From: Petrosia ficiformis
Taxonomy: Eukaryota; Porifera; Demospongiae; Haplosclerida; Petrosiidae
Reading direction: 5' to 3'
Assembly (NCBI GenBank): GCA_947044365.1
Contig: OX345636.1
Span: 19,136,548-19,200,547 of the forward strand
Length of the DNA stretch: 64,000 nucleotides
Shown: one piece after another, positions 1-10,766 of the stretch
Numbering within the stretch: position 1 is the first letter of the stretch
Layout: the number at the start of each line of letters is the position of its first letter
The notes under the pieces: generated by a model
Seen by the model: only the letters and a program-made list of their open reading frames with translations
What the model was told of the DNA's origin: nothing
Database searches by the model: none
Program-made: the position numbers and the translations under genes

Positions 1-2507
1 AATACAATATAATATCCTCATTAGACTATATAATTTAATAATAATTTCTTTTCTTGGTGAGTAAGTGACATCTGATGTTTTCACAGATGTTGGAATGGGA
101 ATGATAATAATACACCACAGGTAGTACCTATAATAATAATTATTGTATTAATATTATTTTTACTACTATGCTTTATTATGACATGCACTAGTCAATATAG
201 AATGAAACTAGATTGTAATTATTGCCTATACCAGGAAAATCAAATCGAAAATAAAATTACATTGAAACTCCTGTAGCCAACTTAAAGTTAAAATAACCCA
301 TTATTTTTACATTGTAGTTGTTGCCTGGCATGTAGCTAGCAAACTGTACCTAAAAAGATGAAGAAATTTTGGTGTTTTCACCAGACTTTTGCATTCATCA
401 ATGCTGATGGAGGGGATACAGCAACAACTATTGACTCTGATGCTGTTCCATTAAGGTTTTGGAACAATGCTGTACCAGGCATTTTTCTGAAACCCTGTTG
501 GAAAACACACAAACACATTATTCCTCTTCAAAAACATGTCCACAACTTCTCTGTATTCTTTTTGAGGGGGAAATATCAATAGCTTCTTCCAAAGCATGAT
601 AATGTCCATTTTCTGAAACATAATTTTATGTTTATGGAATAACGTGATCTGATTGAGGCATTATAACTATATTGATTCCTCAATGTATTACAGTTCCCAG
701 ACCCTCCCTTTCGTGGTATAGGAGTGACTGCACTTACTGGACTAATACAATTTGTTATGTTAATTTAACTTCTGTTTCTTGCTATGTCTGCAATTAGGTC
801 TACTAGCATCTTGTAAGCTCTCCTCTACTTGCATGACTACATTTCGGGCATGATGGACATAATCAGCAGACATAATGAGGGAGGACATGGCATGTTTTAA
901 TTAGCTTATATCCTGGGAAGCCATTTTTACATGATTAATGCATTGTCTACTTAGTCTGCTGCTGTATTCTGTTTTCAAGTCTGTTGACTGTTTAATGGTC
1001 TGTTTAGCAGGCTTAAGAATTAGATTATTAACTATTAATCAGTCACTGCAGTGACTTTCGGGGTCTGTAAATAATTAAAGAATTGGAGATAGAAGTATAA
1101 GGAACTTGATTCAGGGATCAACAGTAAACAAGATGCAGGGTGTCATTGCAGGAAATTGTTGAAATTAATACAAACGAATCCCAGCCCTGACAACTCTGTT
1201 GTTAATCATGCCATTTAAAGTTTATTTGTGAAATTAAATGTTGAGGCAAATTGATTTAGAGTGCTGTTTATGAAATTACCAAGATTCCCACTTTAGGGAA
1301 ATATAGTCTATATAACCCTATGGAATCTCATCAGCTTTCTGGGATGTTTAGTAACAAGTAGAAACATTGGAATTATGGAGATAGTGGAAAAGATACCAAA
1401 ATAGAATAGTGCATAATCATGATTATGAGTGTCTTTTCTGCTATTTCCACGATTTCAGCCATTTCACAATTGATCATCATTATACTTCTTCCATAGCATG
1501 AAATAGTCTTAGCAACTATACAAGAAACATAGTAACTGATCTGTTTTTAAGTGTATGTTAATGTTTTGATAATTGTTTCATTAATTATTATAATGTTGAT
1601 TTTCATTGATTTTCAAAATTAATCTATTCTATTGATTTTATTTCGATCTTAATAACATTCGGTTGATTTTAAATCTTTCTATTTGATTTTTTTTCAATGA
1701 GAAGTGTTCTTTGAGTTTTGATTTAATTTAATTGTGTGCACATGTGTATTCTTTTCAATTTTGATTTTAAATGTACATGTACTCCATTTGATTTTGAAAT
1801 GCATTCTGTTTGAATTTAAATATGATTTTAATTTTATATAATTATGTATTCTTTTGGATTTTAATAAATGTACTAATTTGAATTTATTTATGTATTCCAT
1901 AATATCGCAGCACATGATTGATGAGGCAAAGATGTTTGTACGTGTATGATGAATGCTGTCTTTCAATACTCTGATCTCCATCTCTGAGAAGATAAGGAGT
2001 TGCTATTGTGAAAGAGCAATCCCAGCCTTTGTAAAGGATGCTACTTCCATCACTATTAGATTCTCGATGAGAAAAAACTGCTGCTCTGCACTCTGATCTC
2101 CATATCTAAGTCATATATAATATTAATATATACTTAGCTCCTACTTCATATCTCTAAGGGAAAGTATGCCAGTAGAATGTAAGAAGATGCAGTGACATCA
2201 AAACCCAATAAGGATGCGAACAAAGTGGTACTGACATAGGAGATTTACTTAAAACCCAAAATCAAGCAAACCACTGTACATAATAGCGGTGTAGCTACTT
2301 TTGTAGTGCTATATGCAAGTGGTTTGTCTAGACTATGATAATTTCTGGGAAATTAAAACATAATTAGCACATATGCAAACAGTCTCTTCACCGATGTTTG
2401 TTATGTGTATGATTGTCATATCTTATAAGTTATACAGTACCACAAAAGATGTCAGCAAAATGTAATGATTATTATACTACTATATAAGTACAAAAACCTA
2501 ACTTTTC
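1..2507. other. Gene-free AT-rich flank
   Basis: I see no convincing gene in this stretch. The short open frames at 358-582 (plus) and 1694-1981 (minus) have low-complexity, non-domain translations. A degenerate T-rich simple repeat built on TTGATTTTAAAT lies at about 1590-1880. A short copy of a motif common in this genome (cccagaccctcc) occurs near 697. The 3' end of the ankyrin gene abuts the right side. Confidence 0.6.
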
Positions 2508-5500
2508 TTAATTATATAATATACTTTTAGTATGAGTTATGTGTGTGTGTATCGTGTATTCTGTCTGTTCTCTTTTCACCACTGTGTCTTGGATTAATGA
2601 TTTAACTTGATTCGAAACGTATGCAAAAATTGCAGACTTCTTTTTTATTGGTGGCTGCATATCAACTATCTCACTCTTTTTTACAGACGTCAACTCTGAA
2701 AATGTTTGACCTCCATTTTTAATCAACAAACTGCTCATCGTATTTTCTACTGGACTAGAATTAGTCATATCTAGCGGAGTTTGATTGCCAGCTACAGCAT
2801 TAATATCTGCACCATTCTCTAGTAGTAACTCCACTATCTCATTTGATTTACTACCCAATATTGCATAGAATAGAGGAGTATATTTCCAAAAGATGTCTCT
2901 TTGATTGACATCAGCCTCAATTATCACGAGATATTCTACTAGTTCAATATACCCACAAGATGAAGCTATCATAAGTAGAGTTAGGCCAGCTACTAGAGGA
3001 GTATCAGGATGAAGACCTGATTCATGTAGTTTACCAACTACATCTTCTAAAGAACCTACAACACAAGAAATTAGTAGTTCCTTCTTGTCTGTAGTAAGGT
3101 CAGTGATATCATCCAGCCTTAAAATCGCTTCTGTTTGGTTCCCTTCTAGTAGATCCATTATTAATAAACACTTGAGCTCATTTTGACTGACATTCTTGTC
3201 ATTAACAAGTTCATAGGCAAGGCCTTTATTACCACTACACAATGCATGTATTGAGGCTGTGAATCCATCATTATCAACTAACTGTGGATTAGCATTAAAC
3301 CGTAGCAGAATTTCAGCTACTTTAGAGTTACCATGACTGCAGGCATACATGAGAGCTGTCCTTCCTTTGTTCCCGTGGACATTAGGGTCAGCTCCATTCT
3401 GAAGTAATAATTCAACAATCTCTGAGAGACCTTTATCGGTGGCCATTATCAGGGCTGTCAGTCTATCTTGATTTTGAATGTTAATAATATTGGCACCTGT
3501 TTCAAGCAGTTGTTGAATAATTGCCAATTTAATGAAAGTTTTTTCTTTGTCTTTGTCATCGTTGTGTGGAGTTTCTTCCAGTGACTCTAGAATACAATGA
3601 AGTGTTGTAGAACCATCTATATTGCTGATGCTGTTAGGGTCAGCACCATACTTGAGTAGTTGTTGTACAATGTCTGGATATCCATATTGTGCTGCAAACA
3701 TTAAAGCAAGTGCATTTTCTTGGTTAGGATTTGCTTTAGCTTTTAATAGCAAATTCACAACCTCTGAATTCATTCTAATAACGGCGTATATCAAAGCATT
3801 AAATCTAATTGTGTGAATTTTAGGCAAACTTGAAGTAATGAAAACTTCATTTACAGGTCTATCCTGCTCTATATTTGGATCAGCACCAGCTTGTAGTAAT
3901 AGTTTAACTGCCTCTGTAAACCCAAAAACACTGGCTGTCATTAAAGCTGTCACTCCATTTCCATTTTTAATATTGACATTAATCCCTCTTACAAGAAGCA
4001 GTTGAAGTATTTCCAATTTGTCAGACATTATTTTTTCGCTTGGCTGCAGCTGTGGAGTTTCTGGGTCATATAACATCATATCACAATGGATTGCTGTATA
4101 ACCATCTATATCACTAATAAGATTTGCATCAGCACCAGTTTGTAGTAACAGTTTTACTGCCTCTGTAAACCCCCAAAAGCTAGCTTTCATTAAAGCTGTC
4201 ACACCATATCCATCCTTAATATTAACATCAATCCCTCTTACAATAAGCAATTGAAGTATTTCCAATTTGTCAGACATCATTTTTTCACTTAGGTGTGGAG
4301 TTTCTGTGTCGTCTAACATCATCATATAATGCATTGCTGTACAACCAATGTTATCACCAATATTAGGGTCAGCCCCATACTCAAGTAGGTGTTGTACAAT
4401 GTCTGGATGTCTTTGTTGTGCTGCAATGATTAAACCAGTAGAGCCATCTATATTGCTAATACTATTTGGATCAGCACCATACTTGAGTATTTGTTGTACA
4501 ATATCAGGATATCTTTGCTGTGCTGCAGTCATTAAAGCAAATGCATTTTCTTGGTTAGGATCTGCTTTAGCTTTTAATAGCAATTCCGTAACCTCTGAAT
4601 TATTCTGCTTACTGGCATATGTCAATGCAGTAAATCCAATTGTGTGTGTATTAGGCAAACCTGAAGTTATGAAAAGTTTTTTTACAGGTATGTGATCCTC
4701 TATATTTGGATCAGCACCAGCTTGTAGTAATAGTTTAACTGCCTCTGTAAACCCAAAAAAGCTGGCTGTCATTAAAGCTGTCTTTCCATTTCTGTCCTTA
4801 ATATTGACATTAATTCCTCTTATAATAAGCAATTCAAGCATTTCCAATTTGTCAGACATCATTTTTTCACTTGACTGTGAAGTTTCTGTGTCATCTAACA
4901 TCGTAATATAATGAATTGCTGTACAGCCATTTTCATCACCAATATTAGGGTCAGCACCATACTCAAGTAGTTGTTGTACAATGTCCGAGAATCCCTGTTT
5001 TGCTGCAATTATTAAAGCAGTAATCCCCTCAGCCTCCCTAAGATCAGGGTTTGCTTTCCCTTTTAATAGCAATTGTACAACTTCCAAATGACCACAATCA
5101 CAGGCTAGCATCAAGGCGGTCCATCCAATCATTTCATTTCCAGCCAAATGACTTTCATTGCTGAAGAGAGTTTTAGATATTGGTAAGATATGTTTATCTA
5201 AAGGTGGCTTAACTGACATGTTGGGATCAGCACCAGCTTGTAGCAGCAGTTCAATTATTTGCACACTTCCAACAATACTGGCTTGCATGAGAATTGTATA
5301 TCCATCATAGTTGGTTTCATTGAGTTTAATATTTGGCTGAGCTATTAACAACTTCATAGTTTTGATATGGTGTTCGTATTTGCCAACCATATTTAATGCT
5401 GTGAGTGTGTTAACTACTTCGATGCTTGTAATATCTCCCCTTGCTGTTGCAGTTGTTATGTTTAAGCAATATGCAGCTAAATGAATTGGTGAGTAACCAT

Positions 5501-6677
5501 GTCTGTTACTGATATTTGGATCAGCCCTATAATCCAGTAGTAGTTGTACAATGTCAGGATATCCTCTTCCTACTGCTAGATACAAAGCTGTTTCTCCATT
5601 TTCAATCTGTAGATCAGGTTTAGCCTTTGCATTTAATAATAATTGGACAATTTCTGAGTGACCATTAACACTTGCAAACATTAAAGCAGTCAACCCAGAC
5701 ATTATTTGAAAATCAATTAGTAAAAGAATTGTTTTGATTTGTGGTTGGAGCAACATGTTACTTGGTAAATGTGACAGATTATTTGATGTGTCAACACTAT
5801 GAGTCTGTATGTTTGGATCAGCACTAACCTGTAGTAATAGTTTAACTGCATCTGTGCAGCCACACATACTGGCTATTTGAAGACTTGTGTATCTACTTGG
5901 ACCAAAACGTGTATTCACTACAATATCAATATTTGGTTGAGCTATTAGTAGTTGTATTATTTTGAGGTAATCTTCACAACTACCACTTGGATCAACTATT
6001 TCACATTCCATTAAGAGTATTGGGTTAACATTATTTTTAAATTTCCTTACATACTGTAGCGATAACACATTTACTGCTGCATTTAGTGGAGTACTGCCAT
6101 CTCTCCCACTGATATTTGGATTAGCACCACACTCAAGTAGTTGTTGTACAATATCAAAATATCCATTTATTACTGCTAAAGTTAAAGCAGTGAATTCGAA
6201 CCCAGTTTCATTCTGTAAATTAGGATTAGCCTTAGCTTGCAATAACATCTGAACAATGTCTAAATGACCATTCCAGATGGCAAACATTAGAGCAGTCCAA
6301 CCATAAAGCGACACCCCTTTCAATACAGAAACATTTAGTAAATTGCATGATTTGATTTCTGATTGAAGCAGTATATCACCTGGTAAATCAGATATCATGT
6401 CTTTTAGTGTTGTAAATGTCTTAACCTGTGTATTTGGATTAGCTCCAGCCCGTAATAATAGCTCAACTACTTCTGAACAGCTAGCACACATAAGACTTGT
6501 GAAACCTTTATGAGTCACTGCATCAATGTCAATACTAGAGTGACTGATTAATAACTGTATTATTTGAAGGTAATCTTCAACAGTACCATTGATTTCTGTA
6601 AATAGGATGAGAGCTGTACCGTTCATTTGTGTTGAGCCAACTACAGCAAAATGAAGTTCAGTACATCCATGCACATC
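2508..6677 (-). CDS. Ankyrin-repeat continuation downstream of in-frame TAG
   Basis: This reading frame continues the upstream ankyrin frame directly after one TAG codon at 6678-6680, with no shift. It is open for about 1,389 codons. It has no ATG at its beginning (the first start-like codon is GTG at 6674), so it is unlikely to be a separate gene. It holds at least 20 further ankyrin repeats of the type GFTALMxAxxxGxxxIVxLLLxAGADPN, often separated by inserts of about 60 residues. The tail (SVKKSEIVDMQPPIKKKS) is lysine-rich. Neighbouring repeats are very similar at the DNA level (near 3890, 4130 and 4710), a sign of recent internal duplication. Either the TAG is a recent nonsense mutation or sequencing error in a gene of about 2,118 codons, or it is read through. 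Confidence 0.8.
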   Translation of the reverse strand, partial: DVHGCTELHFAVVGSTQMNGTALILFTEINGTVEDYLQIIQLLISHSSIDIDAVTHKGFTSLMCASCSEVVELLLRAGANPNTQVKTFTTLKDMISDLPGDILLQSEIKSCNLLNVSVLKGVSLYGWTALMFAIWNGHLDIVQMLLQAKANPNLQNETGFEFTALTLAVINGYFDIVQQLLECGANPNISGRDGSTPLNAAVNVLSLQYVRKFKNNVNPILLMECEIVDPSGSCEDYLKIIQLLIAQPNIDIVVNTRFGPSRYTSLQIASMCGCTDAVKLLLQVSADPNIQTHSVDTSNNLSHLPSNMLLQPQIKTILLLIDFQIMSGLTALMFASVNGHSEIVQLLLNAKAKPDLQIENGETALYLAVGRGYPDIVQLLLDYRADPNISNRHGYSPIHLAAYCLNITTATARGDITSIEVVNTLTALNMVGKYEHHIKTMKLLIAQPNIKLNETNYDGYTILMQASIVGSVQIIELLLQAGADPNMSVKPPLDKHILPISKTLFSNESHLAGNEMIGWTALMLACDCGHLEVVQLLLKGKANPDLREAEGITALIIAAKQGFSDIVQQLLEYGADPNIGDENGCTAIHYITMLDDTETSQSSEKMMSDKLEMLELLIIRGINVNIKDRNGKTALMTASFFGFTEAVKLLLQAGADPNIEDHIPVKKLFITSGLPNTHTIGFTALTYASKQNNSEVTELLLKAKADPNQENAFALMTAAQQRYPDIVQQILKYGADPNSISNIDGSTGLIIAAQQRHPDIVQHLLEYGADPNIGDNIGCTAMHYMMMLDDTETPHLSEKMMSDKLEILQLLIVRGIDVNIKDGYGVTALMKASFWGFTEAVKLLLQTGADANLISDIDGYTAIHCDMMLYDPETPQLQPSEKIMSDKLEILQLLLVRGINVNIKNGNGVTALMTASVFGFTEAVKLLLQAGADPNIEQDRPVNEVFITSSLPKIHTIRFNALIYAVIRMNSEVVNLLLKAKANPNQENALALMFAAQYGYPDIVQQLLKYGADPNSISNIDGSTTLHCILESLEETPHNDDKDKEKTFIKLAIIQQLLETGANIINIQNQDRLTALIMATDKGLSEIVELLLQNGADPNVHGNKGRTALMYACSHGNSKVAEILLRFNANPQLVDNDGFTASIHALCSGNKGLAYELVNDKNVSQNELKCLLIMDLLEGNQTEAILRLDDITDLTTDKKELLISCVVGSLEDVVGKLHESGLHPDTPLVAGLTLLMIASSCGYIELVEYLVIIEADVNQRDIFWKYTPLFYAILGSKSNEIVELLLENGADINAVAGNQTPLDMTNSSPVENTMSSLLIKNGGQTFSELTSVKKSEIVDMQPPIKKKSAIFAYVSNQVKSLIQDTVVKREQTEYTIHTHITHTKSILYN

Positions 6678-8932
6678 CTAAATATTAGGATTGGCATGTT
6701 GTTTAAGTAGCAGCTCAACAACATGAAAATGGCCGTTTTGATTAGCGAACCTTAAGGCAGTTTGTCCATTTGTATTTTGAATGTTAGGATCAGCTTCTAT
6801 CAGTAACAATTCAACAATTTGGGAATAACCATGTTGACTGGCATGCATAAGAGCTGTACATCCGTTACTGTTCTGAATGTTAGGATCGGCTTTTTTATTG
6901 AGTAACTGTTCAACAACCTTAATATGGCCTTTTAAGCAGGCAATCATCAGTGCAGTAAATCCATCACTGTTCTGAATGTTAGGATCAGCTTTTTTATGAA
7001 GTAACTGTTCAACAACCTTAATATGGCCGTTGAAGCAGGCTATCATTAGAAGAGTCCACCCATTACTGTCATGAATATTAGGATTGGCTTGTACATTAAG
7101 TAATAGTTCAACAACTTCAAAATGTCCATTTCGACTAGCATATATCAATGCACTCATTTCATTTCTTTGTTGACAATTATAGTCGAAATTTTTTCTCAAC
7201 AACTGCTCAACAACCTGATGATGACCATTAATACTAGCAATTGTTAAAGCATTGTGTCCATCTGAAATCTGTAGATGTGGATCAGCACCAACTTCAAGCA
7301 GTGTGTGGATTACTGTGATATGATTATTCTTGCTTGCTTTCATTAGTGCAGTCCATCCATCATTATCTTGACAGTTAACATTAGCTCCAGATAATAGTAA
7401 TGACTTTACAACTGGTTCATATCCACCCTCACTAGCTAACATGAGGGCTGTTGTTCCTTCTTCACTGCAATGGTCAGTGTTATCTGATATATCAAGTAGG
7501 AACTGAACTGCTTCATTATGACCTGCTCTTGCTGCAATGAGAAGAGCTAAATCAAACGTGAAGTTCTCTTCATTGTCAACTTGTAGAATTGTATATCCAT
7601 TAATGGTGAATTCATAGATACCAATGAGCCACATGAAGGAAACCTTTTCTTGAGCATATGCAATGATTTCTGGTATTTCCATTGAGTTTTTTGTGAAGTA
7701 CTTAATATGGACTGATGACTCAGTCACTTTAATATGCTTTAGTACAAAATGGCTTCCATGTTTAACAGAGAATTGTTCAATAATCATGAATAGTCTATCA
7801 ATGTTTATATTACTCCAGGCAATGTTAAGACAAATAGAGGCATTGGTTTGGTGAGCATCAGAATTTACATCCAAACAGTTTTGAAGTGTCTTGATAGTGT
7901 GGGATCTACTAAACATTTCTGCTTCTTTTGAATGGCTTTCAAATTTTTGTAAAAGAACAGGTGAGGCAAATCTTTTTGCAAAAAGAACTATACTTTGACA
8001 ATTTAAGAAATTGTAGTAACAGTCAAGCTTTTCCAGCACTTCATCTAAATTTTTAACATCACACAAATATTCTGTAGATACAAGTTGCTGTACAAAGTCT
8101 GTGATATTTGAAAGTTTTTCTTCTTCCTTTGCTAATTTTACGTGGAGTTCATGTTTAAATTGCCTTAATAATTCTATGAAATGGTCATGAATATCAAGAC
8201 TCTCAAGATGTTCTGTTTCATCAGTAGTGATGTGCTCAGTCATTTCAGTATTAACTTCTGCTAATTCATTTTCCATTTGTTTCTCATCTTGATCTGGTAT
8301 GACAACATCAAGTAAGAGCGAGATATTCAACCCTTTTTGTACTTCATCCTTCCATTGTTCAGCTAAGTCTTCAGCAACTGCTTCAGCTGGTCCACCTTGA
8401 CTAGAAAGGCAAGTCAGAAACAATCGGCAATAATTCTCCAATTGAGGGGTATCTTCTTTCGCTTCCATTCCTGCTCTGAATTCACTAATCACTGCATCAT
8501 AATTTGGTGAAGTCATAGTTGACTCCGAGATCAATCCTTTAGAGAACATGTCTTTAGCAACATCTTCAAGACAGAAACGTAAAGCAAGACTCAAATCATA
8601 GCAATCATCAAGCACTTTCAGTAACACTTTAGTGATCACATTGGTACCTTCAAGTTACAAAAAAATGGATATAATATTATATTATGATTATTAAGAAAAT
8701 TTTGCATTATGGTATTACCTGTTACTGGTCCAGGATTAAGTTCCACATCACCTGCTAGAATAAGGAGAACAGATAGGAACAAGATAAGAGAAATTGTTGG
8801 TTTTTTACTCTTCTCTTTTGATCGTCCTACGACCCACCCTCCTTCCAGTGTACTGCTCTTCTCAACACAACATGGCCATTTGCAACAGTTCCATAGACCA
8901 ACACTAGCCCTCCATTGACAAAGATCAATCAT
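6678..8932 (-). CDS. 2A leader, CARD-like death-fold and ankyrin protein (5' part, up to in-frame TAG)
   Basis: This is a two-exon model: exon 1 is 8932-8719 and exon 2 starts at 8647. The 71 bp intron has donor ACAG/GTAATA and acceptor TTGAAG/G, and the join keeps the frame (Gly split G/GT). ATG 8932 is the only Met before the 2A. Residues 1-68 form a leader with hydrophobic segment ISLILFLSVLLILA followed by GDVELNPG/P, a canonical 2A. About residues 75-180 look like a death-fold (CARD-like) helical bundle with the phrase FSKGLIS. A helical region of about 240 residues follows; from memory it resembles a region that precedes ankyrin repeats in sponge proteins. About nine 33-residue ankyrin repeats (consensus NGxTALMxAxxNGHxxVVELLL) come next. 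The protein is about 727 aa to the TAG at 6678. By analogy with sea-urchin NLR leaders, ribosome skipping would release a cytosolic death-fold/ankyrin protein starting with Pro. No NACHT domain is seen. Death-fold plus ankyrin suggests a scaffold in innate signalling, which is inference. Confidence 0.85.
8726..8752 (-). other. 2A ribosome-skipping peptide GDVELNPGP
   Basis: The codons read GDVELNPGP as residues 61-69 of the exon 1 frame, matching the D(V/I)ExNPGP consensus. The preceding residues ISLILFLSVLLILA supply the helical or hydrophobic stretch that 2A activity needs and resemble a signal sequence. Known 2A peptides stop peptide-bond formation between the final Gly and Pro, giving two proteins from one frame. 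In sea-urchin NLRs, and in several non-LTR retrotransposons, the same arrangement sits at the N-terminus. Confidence 0.9.
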
Positions 8933-10766
8933 GACTGATATAATGAGAGCTGGATTAAGAGTGAATAGGATAAACCAGTGGATTATATTGCAAAAACAAA
9001 ATTGTTATATTTAATCAGTTGCAAGGATACTGTTGGTGCAATAATATTTACTCAAAGTCATGTTTTGTTGTCCTGCATGTCCATACAATATTAATTACAG
9101 TCATGTTTATAAAACTTCAAAGCAACTGTATCTGGCAATCAACAAATGGTTGAAATTTCTTGAAAACCTGCAACCTCATAGCTAATTTAATTTGTTCAGA
9201 AACACTAGAAAGGAATTTTTTGGGGGAAATAAAAGGAACAATATATTGATTATAGTAGCTACAAAGTATTTTCAAAGATCACAACCTGCATCATGACAAT
9301 TTAAAATTTCAGTATTCTTTGCAACTGTACTTACCAATGAATGAGTCATTTCAACAAGCAGTGCAACCAGTGTCACAGAAAATCTGATCCCCCTCATTTT
9401 TGATCTGGGCGGAATGAATCTGCTAGCGGATTCAATCCCCAGGAATGAATATTCTAGCTATTTAGATCCGCCCCAGATCACATGGACTAGCATATTCTAT
9501 CCCTTTGTTATTTCCCATTTCATAACACAGTACATCAGTACATAGAGAGTACTACCATACTCTCTGATAAGCGACCTACAATCAGTCAGCTTCAGTCTTT
9601 TCAATGCCAACTCAGCAATTATCATTTTTAAAAACATTTTAAAAAATAAAAGAGCATGTAAGTATATCAAAACCTAAAAAGCACAGAAAAACAAGTGGGA
9701 TGGTACATACTTTAGCAACAACTGCATACTGGCAACACTATACATAAGTATAGATGGAATGAAAGTGAAAGTATACATATGTAGGGTTGTTATGTGGAAG
9801 TTACTGTTTCTGTACCCTACATGCATGCCTTCCATTTTTAAATTATTTTTCTTTCACTTGGTTTTTTTTGTATTAGCTACAAATAGTTGCAACAATTATG
9901 AGCTCAGTCTGTACGAGCATGTTTTATTGTTCTATATTACTGTAATGATATTACCTATCAGTATAGTTTACTGTTAATGTAATCAAACTAATTAGCTTAT
10001 TAAAGTACATTATTATAGCGTTTTAGCTATAAAGTTTGGATTCTTTAAAGCCCACCCCCCACTCTTGTAACTATATACATTCTCACATGTGCTATCTCTG
10101 CCCCTGACCCCAATTGCAGCAATGTGGCAATTTATCAAGTGTTTGAAATACCATGTATTGTATATCTATAATAACTATGCATATAGACATAGGAACTGGT
10201 GGGACTATAGCCCTACTAACCCTAAAAGTTGGGTTCAGTCCCACTACTTGCTAAAAAATTGCTCACGCATCTCCAGATAAACTACATGTGAGGTTGCTTG
10301 ATATTAGTCTCATCCCGGTTCCCATGGCCCAGACTAGAATAACCTGTACATGTGATACTCAAATTTGATGGTGGAGTTGTGATTGCATAGGTTTCAAGCA
10401 ACCGGAAAAGTTCAATCTATATATATATGACTATGCAGTATTGCAGTTACAACAAAAGTGGTCTAGTATGGGGATTAGGATTCGGGACGAGACCAATCAA
10501 TACGTCAGCTTTTAACTGATCACACCCATGCATCATGAATAGTAGAGCTATGTCAAGAAAATACATGAAGAATGAGGTCAAAAAATCATAAAGATTATAC
10601 ACGCCTGCAATAACTATATACTACTTTGCCATACTTTTTTAAAGTACGATATACTTAAAGTCACACATAAACTGTGATAAAAATCCACAGATAAAAAAGT
10701 ATCATAATTATATAATTATAATAAAATTATTTTTATTATTAGTACAATAAACAAATTTAGCAGTCA
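8933..10766. other. Intergenic region between 2A/ankyrin gene and gene B
   Basis: I see no gene here. It should contain the promoter of the 2A/ankyrin gene (upstream of 8932) and the 3' UTR of gene B. An imperfect hairpin has arms gatctgggcgga (from 9401) and tccgccccagatc (to 9479). A short element with inverted ends (tagtctcatcccggttcc near 10303, ggattcgggacgagacca near 10486) looks like a MITE remnant. Confidence 0.5.

Noticed and set aside
3622..4695. Plus-strand frames antisense to the ankyrin repeats
   Set aside because: They are mirror shadows of the repeated ankyrin codons.
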